64,000 nt of DNA from Desulfovibrionaceae bacterium (GTDB lineage: Bacteria; Desulfobacterota; Desulfovibrionia; Desulfovibrionales; Desulfovibrionaceae). A program made the translations under genes and the position numbers. A model generated the notes under the pieces. It was not told the origin of the DNA. It worked only from the letters and a program-made list of their open reading frames with translations, and did no database searches. Positions 39,879 through 48,967 of the stretch are shown in pieces; within the stretch, counting starts at the first letter, position 1; every line of letters begins with the position of its first letter. The stretch covers positions 78,494 to 142,493 of the forward strand of contig CAJTFO010000004.1 in NCBI GenBank assembly GCA_910575755.1. Reading direction: 5' to 3'.

Positions 39879-41018
39879 TCAGCTCCTGAGCAGCCGCCAG
39901 ATGTCGTTGAACGTGGCCAGTAGCATCAGGCCGATGAGCAGCGCCAGGCCCACGCGCATGGAGTATTCCTGCACTTTGCGGTTCACGGGCCGTCGGAAGA
40001 GTATTTCCAGCAGGCAGAACACGATCTGCCCGCCGTCCAGAACGGGGATGGGCAACAGGTTAAGAATGCCCAGATTGACGCTGATCAGGGCCGTGAGCGC
40101 CAGCAGGCCGGACAAGCCCTGGTGGGCCTGCTCGCCCACCATCTGGGCAATCATGATGGGGCCGCCCACCTGGTCCAGAGGCACGACCCGTTCGGCCAGC
40201 TTGACGAAACTCTGCCAGGTCAGTGAAACCATTTGCCAGGTCTGGGCCGCGCCGGCCGAGGCCGCATGCCAGAAGCTTTGCGGATGGGTGACCACACTGC
40301 CCGAGGCGCGCACGCCGATGAGCCAGGCTGTTTCGTTTTCGCCGAAAATGGTTTTGCGGGTGGCGCGTTCCGCCGTCATTTCAATGTTCAGCGTGTCTAT
40401 TTTCGCCCTCCAGCCCTGGCCGCGTCGGCCGTCGGCGTCGGGAGGGGTCTGCACGGTATCGCCGAGGGCGGGGCGCGCCACTTTCAGCCGCATGGGCCTG
40501 CCGTCGCTGCGGGCAATGGCGTCGGACATGGCTTCCCAGCTTTCCACATTCTGGCCGTCAATGCTCAGGATGCGGTCGCCGGGCCGCAGGTCGGCCCTGG
40601 CCGCCGGGCTGTTTTCCATCACCGCGCCCACCTGCGGCAGCAGCACAGGCGTGCCCCAGCCGAAGGCCAGGCCCCAGCAGAGCAGCCAGGCCAGTACGAT
40701 ATTGGCCGCCGGCCCGGCTGCCACCACCAGCAGACGTTGCCAGGCCGGGCGCAGGGCAAAGCTTTCTTCTCTGCTGAAGCCCTCGGGGATGTCGGTCTCG
40801 TCGCTTTCGCCCACCAGGGCCACATACCCGCCCAAGGGCACCAGAGACAGGGCGTATTCGGTCTTGCCCCGCTTGTATGCGAGAATTTTGGGGCCAAAGC
40901 CCAGGGAAAAGGTGGACACGCCCATGCCCAGAGCGCGGGCCACGGCAAAATGCCCCAGCTCATGGAAAAAGATCAGGCCACCCAGGACAATGATTACGGC
41001 AATAATGGTCGTCAGCAC
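39879..41018 (-). CDS. rseP: Site-2 protease RseP-type zinc metalloprotease
   Basis: Intramembrane protease that cleaves membrane regulators and remnant signal peptides. The 379-residue protein has the HELGH zinc motif within the first membrane helix (GLIFFHELGHFAVARALGMGV), a family G-x-G-F-G-P segment (LGFGPKI), one PDZ domain (VMENSPAARADLRPGDRILSIDG), and the C-terminal NLLPIPVLDGG third zinc ligand region. I chose GTG at 41018 as the start: CGGAG lies 7 bp upstream and it begins the hydrophobic helix; upstream residues look unrelated. It follows dxr by 13 bp. Confidence 0.92.
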   Translation of the reverse strand: MLTTIIAVIIVLGGLIFFHELGHFAVARALGMGVSTFSLGFGPKILAYKRGKTEYALSLVPLGGYVALVGESDETDIPEGFSREESFALRPAWQRLLVVAAGPAANIVLAWLLCWGLAFGWGTPVLLPQVGAVMENSPAARADLRPGDRILSIDGQNVESWEAMSDAIARSDGRPMRLKVARPALGDTVQTPPDADGRRGQGWRAKIDTLNIEMTAERATRKTIFGENETAWLIGVRASGSVVTHPQSFWHAASAGAAQTWQMVSLTWQSFVKLAERVVPLDQVGGPIMIAQMVGEQAHQGLSGLLALTALISVNLGILNLLPIPVLDGGQIVFCLLEILFRRPVNRKVQEYSMRVGLALLIGLMLLATFNDIWRLLRS

Positions 41019-41031
41019 GCATGTTCTCCGA

Positions 41032-42345
41032 TCAGCCGCGGGCCAGTTCGCGTACCAGCGCGCGGCTGTGCTGGTCGAGGCGCTCAATGCGCTCCACCAG
41101 AATATGCACTTCCCGCTCAAGGGCAAGGGGATCAGCCGCGTCCCGCGGCGTGGTCAGGGGCGGGCAGAAGGGGGCATGGCCCGGCGCGGCGGCCGCATGG
41201 GCCTCCAGAGCCGCGGCGATGAACCGGGGAATATCCGTAAACGCGCACTGCCCTTGCAGAAACAGTTCCACCGCGGCTTCGTTGGCCGCGTTCATCACCA
41301 CGCACAGTCCGCCCCGCCGGGCCAGAGCCGCGCGGGCCAGGTCAAGACAGGGAAAGGCCTCCAGGTCAGGCTCATGAAAAGAAAGCTGTCCGGCCGTCAC
41401 CAGGTCCAGCGGCGGCACGCCCACGGGCGCGCAGTGCGGCCAGAGCAGGCAGTGGGCAATGGCCATGCGCATGTCCGCCGTGCCCATCTGGGCCAGCAGC
41501 GAGCCGTCATTCAGTTCCACCATGGAATGGACTATGGACTGCGGGTGCACCAGCACGCGAATGCGGTCGCCGGGCACGCCGTACAGATGGAACGCCTCGG
41601 CCACCTCCAGCCCCTTGTTCATCAGCGTGGCGGAATCAATGCTGATTTTCGCGCCCATGCTCCAGTTGGGATGCCTGAGGGCCTGCTCCACCGTAACCTG
41701 GCGTAGTTCCGCCGCGCTTTTGCCGCGAAAGGGACCGCCCGATGCGGTGAGCGCCAGGGAGGCCACTTCCTGACCGCGTCCGGCCAGGCATTGAAAAATG
41801 GCGTTGTGCTCGGAATCCACAGGCAGAATGACCGCGCCCGTGCGGGAGCAGATGTCGCGCACCAGGCCGCCGGCCAGCACCAGAGATTCCTTGTTGGCCA
41901 GGCAGACGACCTTGCCGGAGAGCGTGGCCGCCAGAGTGCCCGCCAGTCCGGCCGCGCCCACCTGCGCCGAAAGCACGGTGGAGGCTTCGGGCAGGGCCGC
42001 CAGTTGCGCATAGCCCTCCCGCCCCGTCAGAATGCGCGGCCTGTAATCAGAAGGCAGCAGGGCCGCCAGCCCGACGGCCGCCGTTTCGTCCAGCACGGCC
42101 AGAAAGGGGGGGCGGTGGCGTTGGGCCTGTTCCGCCAGGCGGGTCACATTGCGGGCGCAGGCCAGACCCAGCACGCGAAAAAAGTCCGGTCGGGCCTCCA
42201 CCACAGCCAGAGCATTACGTCCGATGGAGCCGGTGGAGCCCAGAATGACCAGGCCGCGCGGGATCTCATGCCGCCAGCGCTCGGAGGGCGGCCCCGAAAT
42301 GTAGTCGATTGCCGGACCGCCTCGGCCCGGCCAGAGTTCTGCCAT
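41032..42345 (-). CDS. dxr: 1-deoxy-D-xylulose 5-phosphate reductoisomerase
   Basis: Second step of the MEP isoprenoid pathway, making MEP with NADPH. The 437-residue protein has the NADPH motif LVILGSTGSIGRNAL, ANKESLVLAGG, LPVDSEHNAIFQCL, the catalytic loop ASGGPFRGKS and HPNWSMGAKISIDSATLMNKGLE. About 28 residues precede the first motif, longer than in most Dxr proteins; no better internal start is visible. It sits in the conserved pyrH-frr-uppS-cdsA-dxr-rseP order. Confidence 0.96.
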   Translation of the reverse strand: MAELWPGRGGPAIDYISGPPSERWRHEIPRGLVILGSTGSIGRNALAVVEARPDFFRVLGLACARNVTRLAEQAQRHRPPFLAVLDETAAVGLAALLPSDYRPRILTGREGYAQLAALPEASTVLSAQVGAAGLAGTLAATLSGKVVCLANKESLVLAGGLVRDICSRTGAVILPVDSEHNAIFQCLAGRGQEVASLALTASGGPFRGKSAAELRQVTVEQALRHPNWSMGAKISIDSATLMNKGLEVAEAFHLYGVPGDRIRVLVHPQSIVHSMVELNDGSLLAQMGTADMRMAIAHCLLWPHCAPVGVPPLDLVTAGQLSFHEPDLEAFPCLDLARAALARRGGLCVVMNAANEAAVELFLQGQCAFTDIPRFIAAALEAHAAAAPGHAPFCPPLTTPRDAADPLALEREVHILVERIERLDQHSRALVRELARG

Positions 42346-42388
42346 CAGCTTATATCCGCATCCGCTGTTCTGCTAGTGTGAACAGGCC

Positions 42389-43198
42389 CTAAAAGAAGAA
42401 GAACCACTGATCCACAACCGCCACCATGGGCATGGCGAACAGCAGACTGTCCGCGCGATCCAGAATGCCGCCGTGCCCGGGCAGGAGAGAGCCGGAATCC
42501 TTGACGTGTACCGAGCGTTTCAGCGCGGACTCGAACAGATCGCCCACCTGGGCGAAGGCATTGACCGCCACGCCCAGCAGGGCAAAGGAAAACCAGCCCA
42601 CCTTGCCGTAAATTTCGCCGTACACGGCGCAGAAAACCACGCAGGCCGCCAGGCTGCCCACGGCCCCTTCGGAGCTTTTATTGGGGCTCACGCGCGGCCA
42701 CAGCTTGTGATGCCCGAAGCGGGTGCCCACGAAATAGGCGGCTGTGTCGGACACGGCCACGGCGGCGAGCACAAAGATCAGCTTGACTGTGGAAAGATAG
42801 GTGGCCGGCAGCAGCAGCAGGGGAATATACGCCAGTCCGGCCATGAAAATGCCGCTGTCGGAAAAGGGATTTTCCTCCTCCACCACATTCCAGCGGAACA
42901 GAAAGGTCATGGCCGCCAGCACGAAGCCCGCGCCCAGGCAGACCAGGGCGTCCTGGGGCCGGTTCAGCCAGGTCAGGCAGAGCATGCCCCAGCCCAGGGC
43001 TATGGCGCAGATCCGGCTGGGTATGCGCCCCGTGGCGCCCCAGAACAGCGAATAGAATTCCCAGAGGCCCAGAGCCGCAACCAGCAGAATGACAAACAGC
43101 AGGGGCCAGCCCCGCAGCCAGAGCACGAGCAGCAGGACGGCGGCCAGGCCCAGACCGGTAATGATGCGGCGGATGTCAACGGCATGGTCAACGGACAT
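42389..43198 (-). CDS. cdsA: Phosphatidate cytidylyltransferase
   Basis: Makes CDP-diacylglycerol for phospholipid synthesis in the inner membrane. The 269-residue protein has about seven hydrophobic helices and the CdsA signature near the C-terminus: DLFESALKRSVHVKDSGSLLPGHGGILDRADSLLF. The start at 43198 has AGGAG about 8 bp upstream, inside the end of uppS (11-bp overlap), so translation is likely coupled. Confidence 0.95.
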   Translation of the reverse strand: MSVDHAVDIRRIITGLGLAAVLLLVLWLRGWPLLFVILLVAALGLWEFYSLFWGATGRIPSRICAIALGWGMLCLTWLNRPQDALVCLGAGFVLAAMTFLFRWNVVEEENPFSDSGIFMAGLAYIPLLLLPATYLSTVKLIFVLAAVAVSDTAAYFVGTRFGHHKLWPRVSPNKSSEGAVGSLAACVVFCAVYGEIYGKVGWFSFALLGVAVNAFAQVGDLFESALKRSVHVKDSGSLLPGHGGILDRADSLLFAMPMVAVVDQWFFFF

Positions 43199-43919
43199 CA
43201 ACTTGCTCCTGTGTTTTGCCGAAACGGCGCGAACGTCCGGCATAGACGGCCAGCGCCTCGCGCAACTGCTCCGCCCCGAAGTCGGGCCAGGGCACGGGCG
43301 TGAAGTACAACTCGCTGTAGGCGCACTGGTAGAGCAGATAATTGCTCAGGCGCTGTTCGCCGCTGGTGCGGATGAGAAGATCAGGGTCGGGCTGGCCGGC
43401 GGTATAAAGGCGTTCCGCCAGGCTTTCTTCGGTAACGTCCTCGGGCCGCGCGTTTTCGCGCAGCAGGCTGCGCACGGCGCGCACCAGTTCGGCGCGGCCT
43501 CCGTAATTGAGGGCCAGATTCAGGGTCATTTCCCGCCCGGCTTCCGTGCGGCTCATGGCGTGGCGCAGGGCCGTGCGCTGGGGCAGGGGCAGGCCGTCCA
43601 GATCGCCCAGCACCTTGAGGGCGATGCCCTTTTCTTCCATCAGGGGCACCTCATGCTGCAGAAATTCCAGCAGCAGGCTGAACAGGGCGCTGATTTCGGC
43701 CTTGGGGCGGTTCCAGTTTTCACTGGAAAACGCGTACAGCGTCAGATGGCGGATGCCCAGTTCCCGGCATTGCGTGACCACATTGCGCACGGTTTCGGCC
43801 CCGGCGCGGTGGCCGGCCGAGCGCGACAGACCGCGCGCCTGCGCCCAGCGACCGTTGCCGTCCATGATAATGGCGATGTGCGCCGGCAGATTATCCGGGA
43901 TGTCTTGAGCTTGAACCAT
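43188..43919 (-). CDS. uppS: Undecaprenyl diphosphate synthase (cis-prenyltransferase)
   Basis: Makes C55 undecaprenyl diphosphate, the carrier for cell wall and polysaccharide units. The 243-residue protein has the catalytic aspartate motif HIAIIMDGNGRWAQARG, YAFSSENWNRP, LNYGGRAELV, and DLLIRTSGEQRLSNYLLYQCAYSEL. The ATG at 43919 was chosen as it begins near the conserved motif; the ribosome site is weak. It is 57 bp after frr and overlaps cdsA. Confidence 0.97.
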   Translation of the reverse strand: MVQAQDIPDNLPAHIAIIMDGNGRWAQARGLSRSAGHRAGAETVRNVVTQCRELGIRHLTLYAFSSENWNRPKAEISALFSLLLEFLQHEVPLMEEKGIALKVLGDLDGLPLPQRTALRHAMSRTEAGREMTLNLALNYGGRAELVRAVRSLLRENARPEDVTEESLAERLYTAGQPDPDLLIRTSGEQRLSNYLLYQCAYSELYFTPVPWPDFGAEQLREALAVYAGRSRRFGKTQEQVDVR

Positions 43920-43975
43920 TGAAGAATGCCTATGCGAACTGCTGCGACAAATAGTAAAAAAACAACGCGCGCCGA

Positions 43976-44536
43976 CTAGATGTCCATGATTTCCTTTTCC
44001 TTGCCCGCGCACTTCTTGTCCACCTCGCCCACGAATCTGTCCGTGAGCTTCTGAACGTCGTCCACGGCCTTTTTCAGCTCGTCCTCGGTGATTTCCTTGT
44101 CCTTTTCCAGTTTTTTCAGGCCGTCATTGGCGTCGCGGCGCACGTTGCGCACGGCCACCTTGGCGTCCTCGCTGTATTTGCGGGCCACTTTGACGAGTTC
44201 CTTGCGGCGCTCTTCGGTAAGCGGCGGTATGACAATGCGGATGATCTTGCCGTCATTGACCGGGGTCAGCCCCAGGTCGGACTTGAGAATGGCCTTTTCC
44301 ACCACGGCAATGCCGCCCTTGTCCCAGGGCTGGATGGTCAGGGTGCGGCTGTCGGGCACGGCCACCGAGGCCATCTGACTGATGGGCGTGGGCGTGCCGT
44401 AATAGTCGGCCTTGATGCCGTCCACCAGCGCAGTGGAGGCGCGGCCCGTGCGCAGTTTGGCAAAGTCCCGCTCCAGCGCGGCCAGGGCCTTTTCCATGCG
44501 GTCCTCAGCGTCCAGAAGGGTGCTGTCGATATCCAT
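43976..44536 (-). CDS. frr: Ribosome recycling factor
   Basis: Splits post-termination ribosomes with EF-G. The 186-residue protein has the RRF hallmarks [20 protein letters not shown], the PWDKG segment and [14 protein letters not shown], with the usual length. ATG at 44536 was preferred to an adjacent TTG. It follows pyrH by 65 bp. Confidence 0.98.
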   Translation of the reverse strand: MDIDSTLLDAEDRMEKALAALERDFAKLRTGRASTALVDGIKADYYGTPTPISQMASVAVPDSRTLTIQPWDKGGIAVVEKAILKSDLGLTPVNDGKIIRIVIPPLTEERRKELVKVARKYSEDAKVAVRNVRRDANDGLKKLEKDKEITEDELKKAVDDVQKLTDRFVGEVDKKCAGKEKEIMDI

Positions 44537-44601
44537 CAATGCTTACTCCTTGGGTGGATGAAAAGCCGGGAAACACCCGGCTGCGCGCGGCGGCGCGGCC
44601 C

Positions 44602-45318
44602 TCAGTTTCCCTGCACTATGGTGCCCACGGCTTCGCCCAGCACGGCCCGGCGGATATCCCCGCCGAACATGCGGCAGACGATGATGGGCAGATTGTTGTC
44701 GCGCACCAGGGCAAAAGCCGTGGCGTCCATGACGCCCAGCCGGCGCGCAAGCGTCTCGTCGTAGCTGATGCTGTCGAATTTCACGGCGTCGTGGTGCTTG
44801 GCCGGGTCCTTGTCATAAATGCCGTCCACCTTGGTGGCCTTGATGATGGCGTCGCATTTCAGTTCCATGCCGCGCAGGGCCGCCGTGGTGTCGGTGGTGA
44901 AATAGGGATTGCCCGTACCCGCGGCGCAGATCACCACCCTGCCTTTTTCCATATGGCGCAGGGCGCGGCGGCGGATAAAGGGCTCGCAAACTTCCTGCAT
45001 GGTGATGGCCGAGAGCACCCGCGTGGGGTAGCCCTGTTTTTCCAGCATGTCCTGGACGGCCAGGGCGTTGAGCACTGTGGCCAGCATGCCCATGTAGTCC
45101 GCCGAGGAACGTTCCATGCCCTTGGCGGAGCCGGAAAGGCCGCGAAAAATATTGCCCCCGCCGATGACCAGAGCCATCTCCACGCCCATGTCGAGCACGG
45201 CGCCGATTTCGCCGCAGATGGCGGCCACGGTTTCAGGATCAATGCCGGTTTTCCGCTCGCCCGCCAGGGCCTCGCCGCTCAGTTTGAGCAGCACACGCTT
45301 GTATTTGAGTGAGGGCAT
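44602..45318 (-). CDS. pyrH: UMP kinase
   Basis: Phosphorylates UMP to UDP. The 238-residue amino-acid-kinase-fold protein begins [16 protein letters not shown] and has [29 protein letters not shown] and [13 protein letters not shown], all typical of bacterial PyrH. It heads the pyrH-frr-uppS-cdsA-dxr-rseP-tsaB run on the minus strand. Confidence 0.98.
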   Translation of the reverse strand: MPSLKYKRVLLKLSGEALAGERKTGIDPETVAAICGEIGAVLDMGVEMALVIGGGNIFRGLSGSAKGMERSSADYMGMLATVLNALAVQDMLEKQGYPTRVLSAITMQEVCEPFIRRRALRHMEKGRVVICAAGTGNPYFTTDTTAALRGMELKCDAIIKATKVDGIYDKDPAKHHDAVKFDSISYDETLARRLGVMDATAFALVRDNNLPIIVCRMFGGDIRRAVLGEAVGTIVQGN

Positions 45319-45448
45319 GGCTCCGCCTTGGTAAAAGCCGCTGAAAGGATATGCCTGCCGCCGGAACGCGTACAGGAATGCACCGGGCCGTCCTGTAACA
45401 AAAAAATCATAGCAGAAAACGCGCCCGGCTCAAAGTCTTTTTAGCCTG

Positions 45449-45796
45449 TCAGGACTGTGACGCCGTTTCGGAAGCGTCGGGAAAGCCGGGCAGGGGCCAT
45501 TCCTCCAGACTGAAGGGCAGGCTGCGGGATATTTCCGCCAGGGCGCGGCGCGCGGCGCGTTCCCGCTGGGGCGAAAAGACCAGCTTGAGCAGGGCGGTAC
45601 GGCGTTCCAGCACGGTGAAATAGGCGCAGTTGTCGTAGGCTTCCAGCAAAAAGCGGAACAGGGCCACATGCTCAGGCGCCAGGCGCAGCAGCAGGCGACC
45701 GCTGCGCCGCGGCGGCGGCAGGGGCCGCCCGGCCCGGCGGCTGTCGCGCAGGGCGGGGGGCAGGGGGAGTGCTGACGGGAGGGGAATCGTGCCCAT
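45449..45796 (-). CDS. DUF4911-like small protein
   Basis: A 115-residue soluble protein of unknown function. The core RLAPEHVALFRFLLEAYDNCAYFTVLERRTALLKLVFSPQRE resembles the DUF4911 family found in Desulfovibrio, as far as I can judge by eye. The ATG at 45796 touches the azlD stop (TGATG), so it is translated as the third gene of azlC-azlD. A longer frame from 46282 reads azlD out of phase and is not real. Confidence 0.6.
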   Translation of the reverse strand: MGTIPLPSALPLPPALRDSRRAGRPLPPPRRSGRLLLRLAPEHVALFRFLLEAYDNCAYFTVLERRTALLKLVFSPQRERAARRALAEISRSLPFSLEEWPLPGFPDASETASQS

Positions 45797-46152
45797 CAGT
45801 ACCAGCCCAGCCAGCGCGCCAGAATGACCAGGCCAATGCCGAAGGCAATGGTCACGAAGTAGTTTCTGCCCCACCAGGCCACCAGCAGCGCGGGCAGGGA
45901 AACCATCAGAAAAAGATTGGACGTGCCGATGTTGAAGCGGCCTTCGTAAAAAAGCACGTCCGGCCCCACCAGGGCGGCCATGACCGACACCGGCACAAAG
46001 GAGAGCCAGTGACGCAGCAGCGGGGGCAGACTGTCGCCCCTGAGAAAGGTCACGGGCAGCACCTTGGGCAACTGGGTCACCAGCACGCTGCCCAGAACGC
46101 AGAGCAGCAGCGCGCTGTGGGCGTCGATCCATGCGCTCATTGCCGGATTCAT
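45796..46152 (-). CDS. azlD: AzlD-family branched-chain amino acid exporter subunit
   Basis: Small membrane partner of AzlC, together exporting branched-chain amino acids or relatives. The 118-residue protein has four hydrophobic segments and the family pattern VTQLPKVLPVTFLRGDSLPPLLRHWLSFVPVSVMAALV. Its start overlaps the azlC stop by 4 bp. Confidence 0.88.
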   Translation of the reverse strand: MNPAMSAWIDAHSALLLCVLGSVLVTQLPKVLPVTFLRGDSLPPLLRHWLSFVPVSVMAALVGPDVLFYEGRFNIGTSNLFLMVSLPALLVAWWGRNYFVTIAFGIGLVILARWLGWY

Positions 46153-46913
46153 GACCGAACCTCCGGGGTTGCGAATTGCGCGAGGCGGTTTTCATTGCCG
46201 CCTGACCCCGGACCGGGGCCGCGCCGAACGCGGAGCAGCAGCACGCCCAGGCTCGCGCCCAGAACCGTGGCCACAGCCACATTCCACTGGCTCATGCCCG
46301 CGGCTTTCAGCGCGATGGACAGGACCGCGGTGAACAGGGCCACCAGCACATGCAGACGGCTCACGCACTGGGGAACCAGCAGGGCCAGGAACATGGCGGT
46401 GAGCGCATAATCCAGGCCCAGCGGCCGGACATCGTTGACCAGCTCGCCGCAGAACGCGCCCACGGCGCAGCCCATGACCCAGGCCAGATGGGTGGCGCTG
46501 TTGCAGATGTACATGGTGGCGGGGCTGAGCGGCCAGCCGCCTTGCAGGGCCGTGATGTGCACGGCAAAGGTTTCGTCCGTGAGGCCCAGGCCCAGCAGAA
46601 AGCGCCGCCCGCGAGGCAGGCGGGCCAGCCAGGGGGATTCGGCGGCGGACATGAGCAGATAGCGCAGGTTGACGATGAATACCGCCGCAATCACCGACAG
46701 AATGCCCGCGCCCGCGCCCCAGAGGCTGGCAAAGACGAACTGGCCCGATCCGGAAAACATCAGCACGGCCATAGCCACGGCCAGAGACGGGGGAATATTG
46801 TTTTTGACCGCCAGCACGCCGAAGGCAAAGCCCACAGGCACATAACCCAGCACAATGGGCAGGGCGCGCCGCAGGCCTTCCGCCGCGGGCGAGGCGGTGA
46901 CAGAACTCGACAT
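46149..46913 (-). CDS. azlC: AzlC-family branched-chain amino acid exporter subunit
   Basis: Large subunit of the AzlCD exporter. The 254-residue protein has seven or eight hydrophobic segments with the family signatures PIVLGYVPVGFAFGVLA, MFSGSGQFVFASL, NLRYLLMSA and LTDETFAVH. The ATG at 46913 was chosen because conservation begins there and GAGG lies 9 bp upstream. A strong promoter lies about 30 bp further up. azlD and a DUF4911-like gene follow with overlaps. Confidence 0.9.
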   Translation of the reverse strand: MSSSVTASPAAEGLRRALPIVLGYVPVGFAFGVLAVKNNIPPSLAVAMAVLMFSGSGQFVFASLWGAGAGILSVIAAVFIVNLRYLLMSAAESPWLARLPRGRRFLLGLGLTDETFAVHITALQGGWPLSPATMYICNSATHLAWVMGCAVGAFCGELVNDVRPLGLDYALTAMFLALLVPQCVSRLHVLVALFTAVLSIALKAAGMSQWNVAVATVLGASLGVLLLRVRRGPGPGSGGNENRLAQFATPEVRS

Positions 46914-46945
46914 GGGACTGACCTCAGCGTAAAAGCAAGCTATAT

Positions 46946-46974
46946 AGTATATTATTTTTGGTTTGCTCTGGCAA
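46946..46974 (-). promoter_or_regulatory. Candidate azlCD promoter
   Basis: Minus strand TTGCCA (46969-46974) and TATACT (46946-46951) separated by 17 bp, about 33 bp before the azlC ATG; a near-consensus sigma-70 promoter. Confidence 0.7.
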
Positions 46975-47271
46975 GCTGATGGAGCAAGGCGCGCGTACGC
47001 ATCTGAAGGGAATTTTGCCCGTCGCTTATGCGCGGAAAGACGAAATCCTTTACCCTCGGGGCTGCCAAAGTTCAAGGAAACGCTTTCATCAGCGGTTCCT
47101 CAAATCAGAGGCGTCAGCCCCGCTTTTGTATCAGAGTCAGGCCGAGCGCGCTAAACCTTTCTCTGGTTCTGCCGATAGAAAAAGTGTGCATTGGGTTGCG
47201 GCGCGCGGCAGGGGGCGTTCTGAAAGCGCTCCGCCCGCCTGAAGTCTTTTTCGTTCCGAGGTGCGGAAAAT
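46975..47271. other. Intergenic region between azlC and the SprA-like gene
   Basis: About 300 bp without a supported gene. It contains a 14-bp sequence CAAATCAGAGGCGT at 47101-47114 that recurs exactly at 48166-48179, just past the SprA-like gene. Confidence 0.5.
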
Positions 47272-48078
47272 ATGTCGGAATCTCTGGAAAGCATCAGCGT
47301 TCGTCCTGTGGGCCCATTGACGTCGTCCGCCCCGGTCGCAGGCTACGGCGGCGCGGCCAGGAACGGACGCGGTCGGGAGACGGGCGCGTTCAGCCTGCCG
47401 GACCGTGCGGACCAGAACGACGACGGTGCGCGGCTGAGCGGCGCGAACCTGGCGGACAGACTCAGCCTGAGCCCCGAAGCCCAGCAACAGCTGCGCGAGC
47501 TGAAACAGCGTGACGCCGAGGTGCGTGCCCACGAAAGGGCCCACATGGCCGCGGGCGGCGCGCATGTGACCGGCGGCCCCGAGTACGTCTACCAGAAAGG
47601 GCCGGACGGACGGCAATACGCCATAGGCGGCCACGTTTCCATTGACGCCTCGTCCGTGCCCGGCGACCCTGAAGCCAGCAAGGAAAAGGCCCGGCAGGTG
47701 CGTCGGGCGGCTCTGGCGCCGGGAGAGCCCTCCGGGCAGGATCGTCAGGTGGCGGCCCGCGCCGCCGCCCAGGAAGCCCGCGCCGAACGGGATCAGCGGG
47801 AAGAGGAAACGGAAGAGAGCCGGAAGGCGACCGCATCCGGCGGCATCCCTGGCGTGTCCCCTTCCGCCGGGGCAGAAAGCCTTGCTGGCGCTGAGCCTGC
47901 CGCTTACTCCTCATGGGAAAACAGCGCCGCCGCGTTGGCCGGGGTCTTCCCTCCGCCGGACAATCCGTCCGCGCCGCTGATGCGCCGCGCCGCGGGCGCG
48001 TATGCCGACATGGCCCTGCGCGGCGTCATGCCCACGGCCCTGGCTCCCGCGGGTACGGGCATCTCCCTCCAGGTGTAG
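47272..48078 (+). CDS. SprA-related putative metalloprotease
   Basis: The 268-residue protein has a central conserved block LKQRDAEVRAHERAHMAAGGAHVTGG...YQKGPDGRQYAIGGHVSID and ALAPGEPSGQDRQVAARA, the pattern of the SprA-related family (PF12118). HERAH forms an HExxH zinc-type motif, hence the putative peptidase label. Flanking regions are low in complexity (Ala, Gly, Pro, Glu). No signal peptide is visible. GGTGCGG precedes the ATG. Biochemical role is unknown. Confidence 0.8.
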   Translation: MSESLESISVRPVGPLTSSAPVAGYGGAARNGRGRETGAFSLPDRADQNDDGARLSGANLADRLSLSPEAQQQLRELKQRDAEVRAHERAHMAAGGAHVTGGPEYVYQKGPDGRQYAIGGHVSIDASSVPGDPEASKEKARQVRRAALAPGEPSGQDRQVAARAAAQEARAERDQREEETEESRKATASGGIPGVSPSAGAESLAGAEPAAYSSWENSAAALAGVFPPPDNPSAPLMRRAAGAYADMALRGVMPTALAPAGTGISLQV

Positions 48079-48079
48079 A

Positions 48080-48126
48080 GCCTTTTCAGTAAAAATGGTC
48101 TGCCGCCAGTCCCGAAAAGGCCGGTT
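48080..48126 (+). terminator. Possible terminator after the SprA-like gene
   Basis: GCCTTTTC (48080-48087) and GAAAAGGC (48114-48121) can pair across a 26-base loop, followed by CGGTTTT. Confidence 0.35.
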
Positions 48127-48178
48127 TTGACGGATCATCACGCCAAATCACAGGCTGCCGGAACACAAATCAGAGGCG

Positions 48179-48967
48179 TTATCCGTCGTCTGAGTCCTCC
48201 CACCACCACTGGGCGCGGCGGCAGAGCAGGTCAATGTCGCCCGCGGCTGCCAGATTGAGCATCTGGCGGTACTGGCGCACGGCTTCGTGGCTGTGCGGGT
48301 TGGCCTCGAAGAGACCGGCGAAAAGCCGGGCGTCCTCGGTGAGCATTTTGCGCGCCGCGTTCTGGCGGCGGCGGAACGAGGGCGTGAGAAAGGGCAGCAG
48401 ATCTTCCTGTCCGGCCAGCAGGGCGAAGTAGGCCAGGTTGGTGATGAAGTTCATGTTCTGAATGCGGGCCATGGCCTGGTCATGCTTTTCCGCCGTGGTG
48501 CGGAAGGTCCGGCAGCCCAGGGCGGTGAAAAAGCCTTCGGCCAGCCGCACATGTTCTTCCGTGGCCTTATGGCCGGGAATGACGGCCACAGGCAGATCCG
48601 CTTCCGGGTCGGGCCTGGGACCGAACAGGGGGTGCGTGCCCACCACCGGGCCGGGCCAGACTTTTTCCATCTGGCGCAGGGGCTGTTCCTTGACGGAAGT
48701 GATGTCGGCCAGCACCGCCGTGGGCGGCAGATGCGGGATCACCCGCCGCGCCACCTCTTCAAACACGGCGGCGGGCACGCAGATCAGGGCCAGCTCGGCC
48801 TGGGCGCAGGCCGCGTCCAGGCTTGCCGGGGTCAGGGGCTGGTCCGCCCCGGCCACCGTCAGGCCGGCGGCGGCGGCTCTGGCGCACAACATGGCCCCCA
48901 TGCGCCCGCCCGCGCCGATGAGCGCTGTTCTGACGGGCGCATGGGAAGATTTCTGGGCGGCGCTCAT
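48179..48967 (-). CDS. tyrA: Prephenate dehydrogenase
   Basis: NAD(P)-dependent oxidation of prephenate on the route to tyrosine. The 262-residue protein has the dinucleotide motif ALIGAGGRMGAMLC, ICVPAAVFEEV, LADITSVKEQPL, and the conserved GTHPLFGP. The ATG at 48967 overlaps the aroA stop (ATGA). It is the last gene of the aromatic operon. Confidence 0.9.
   Translation of the reverse strand: MSAAQKSSHAPVRTALIGAGGRMGAMLCARAAAAGLTVAGADQPLTPASLDAACAQAELALICVPAAVFEEVARRVIPHLPPTAVLADITSVKEQPLRQMEKVWPGPVVGTHPLFGPRPDPEADLPVAVIPGHKATEEHVRLAEGFFTALGCRTFRTTAEKHDQAMARIQNMNFITNLAYFALLAGQEDLLPFLTPSFRRRQNAARKMLTEDARLFAGLFEANPHSHEAVRQYRQMLNLAAAGDIDLLCRRAQWWWEDSDDG

Noticed and set aside
45797-46282. Long open frame fusing the DUF4911-like gene with upstream sequence
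   Set aside because: This part is azlD and azlC read out of frame; AzlD is the supported product.
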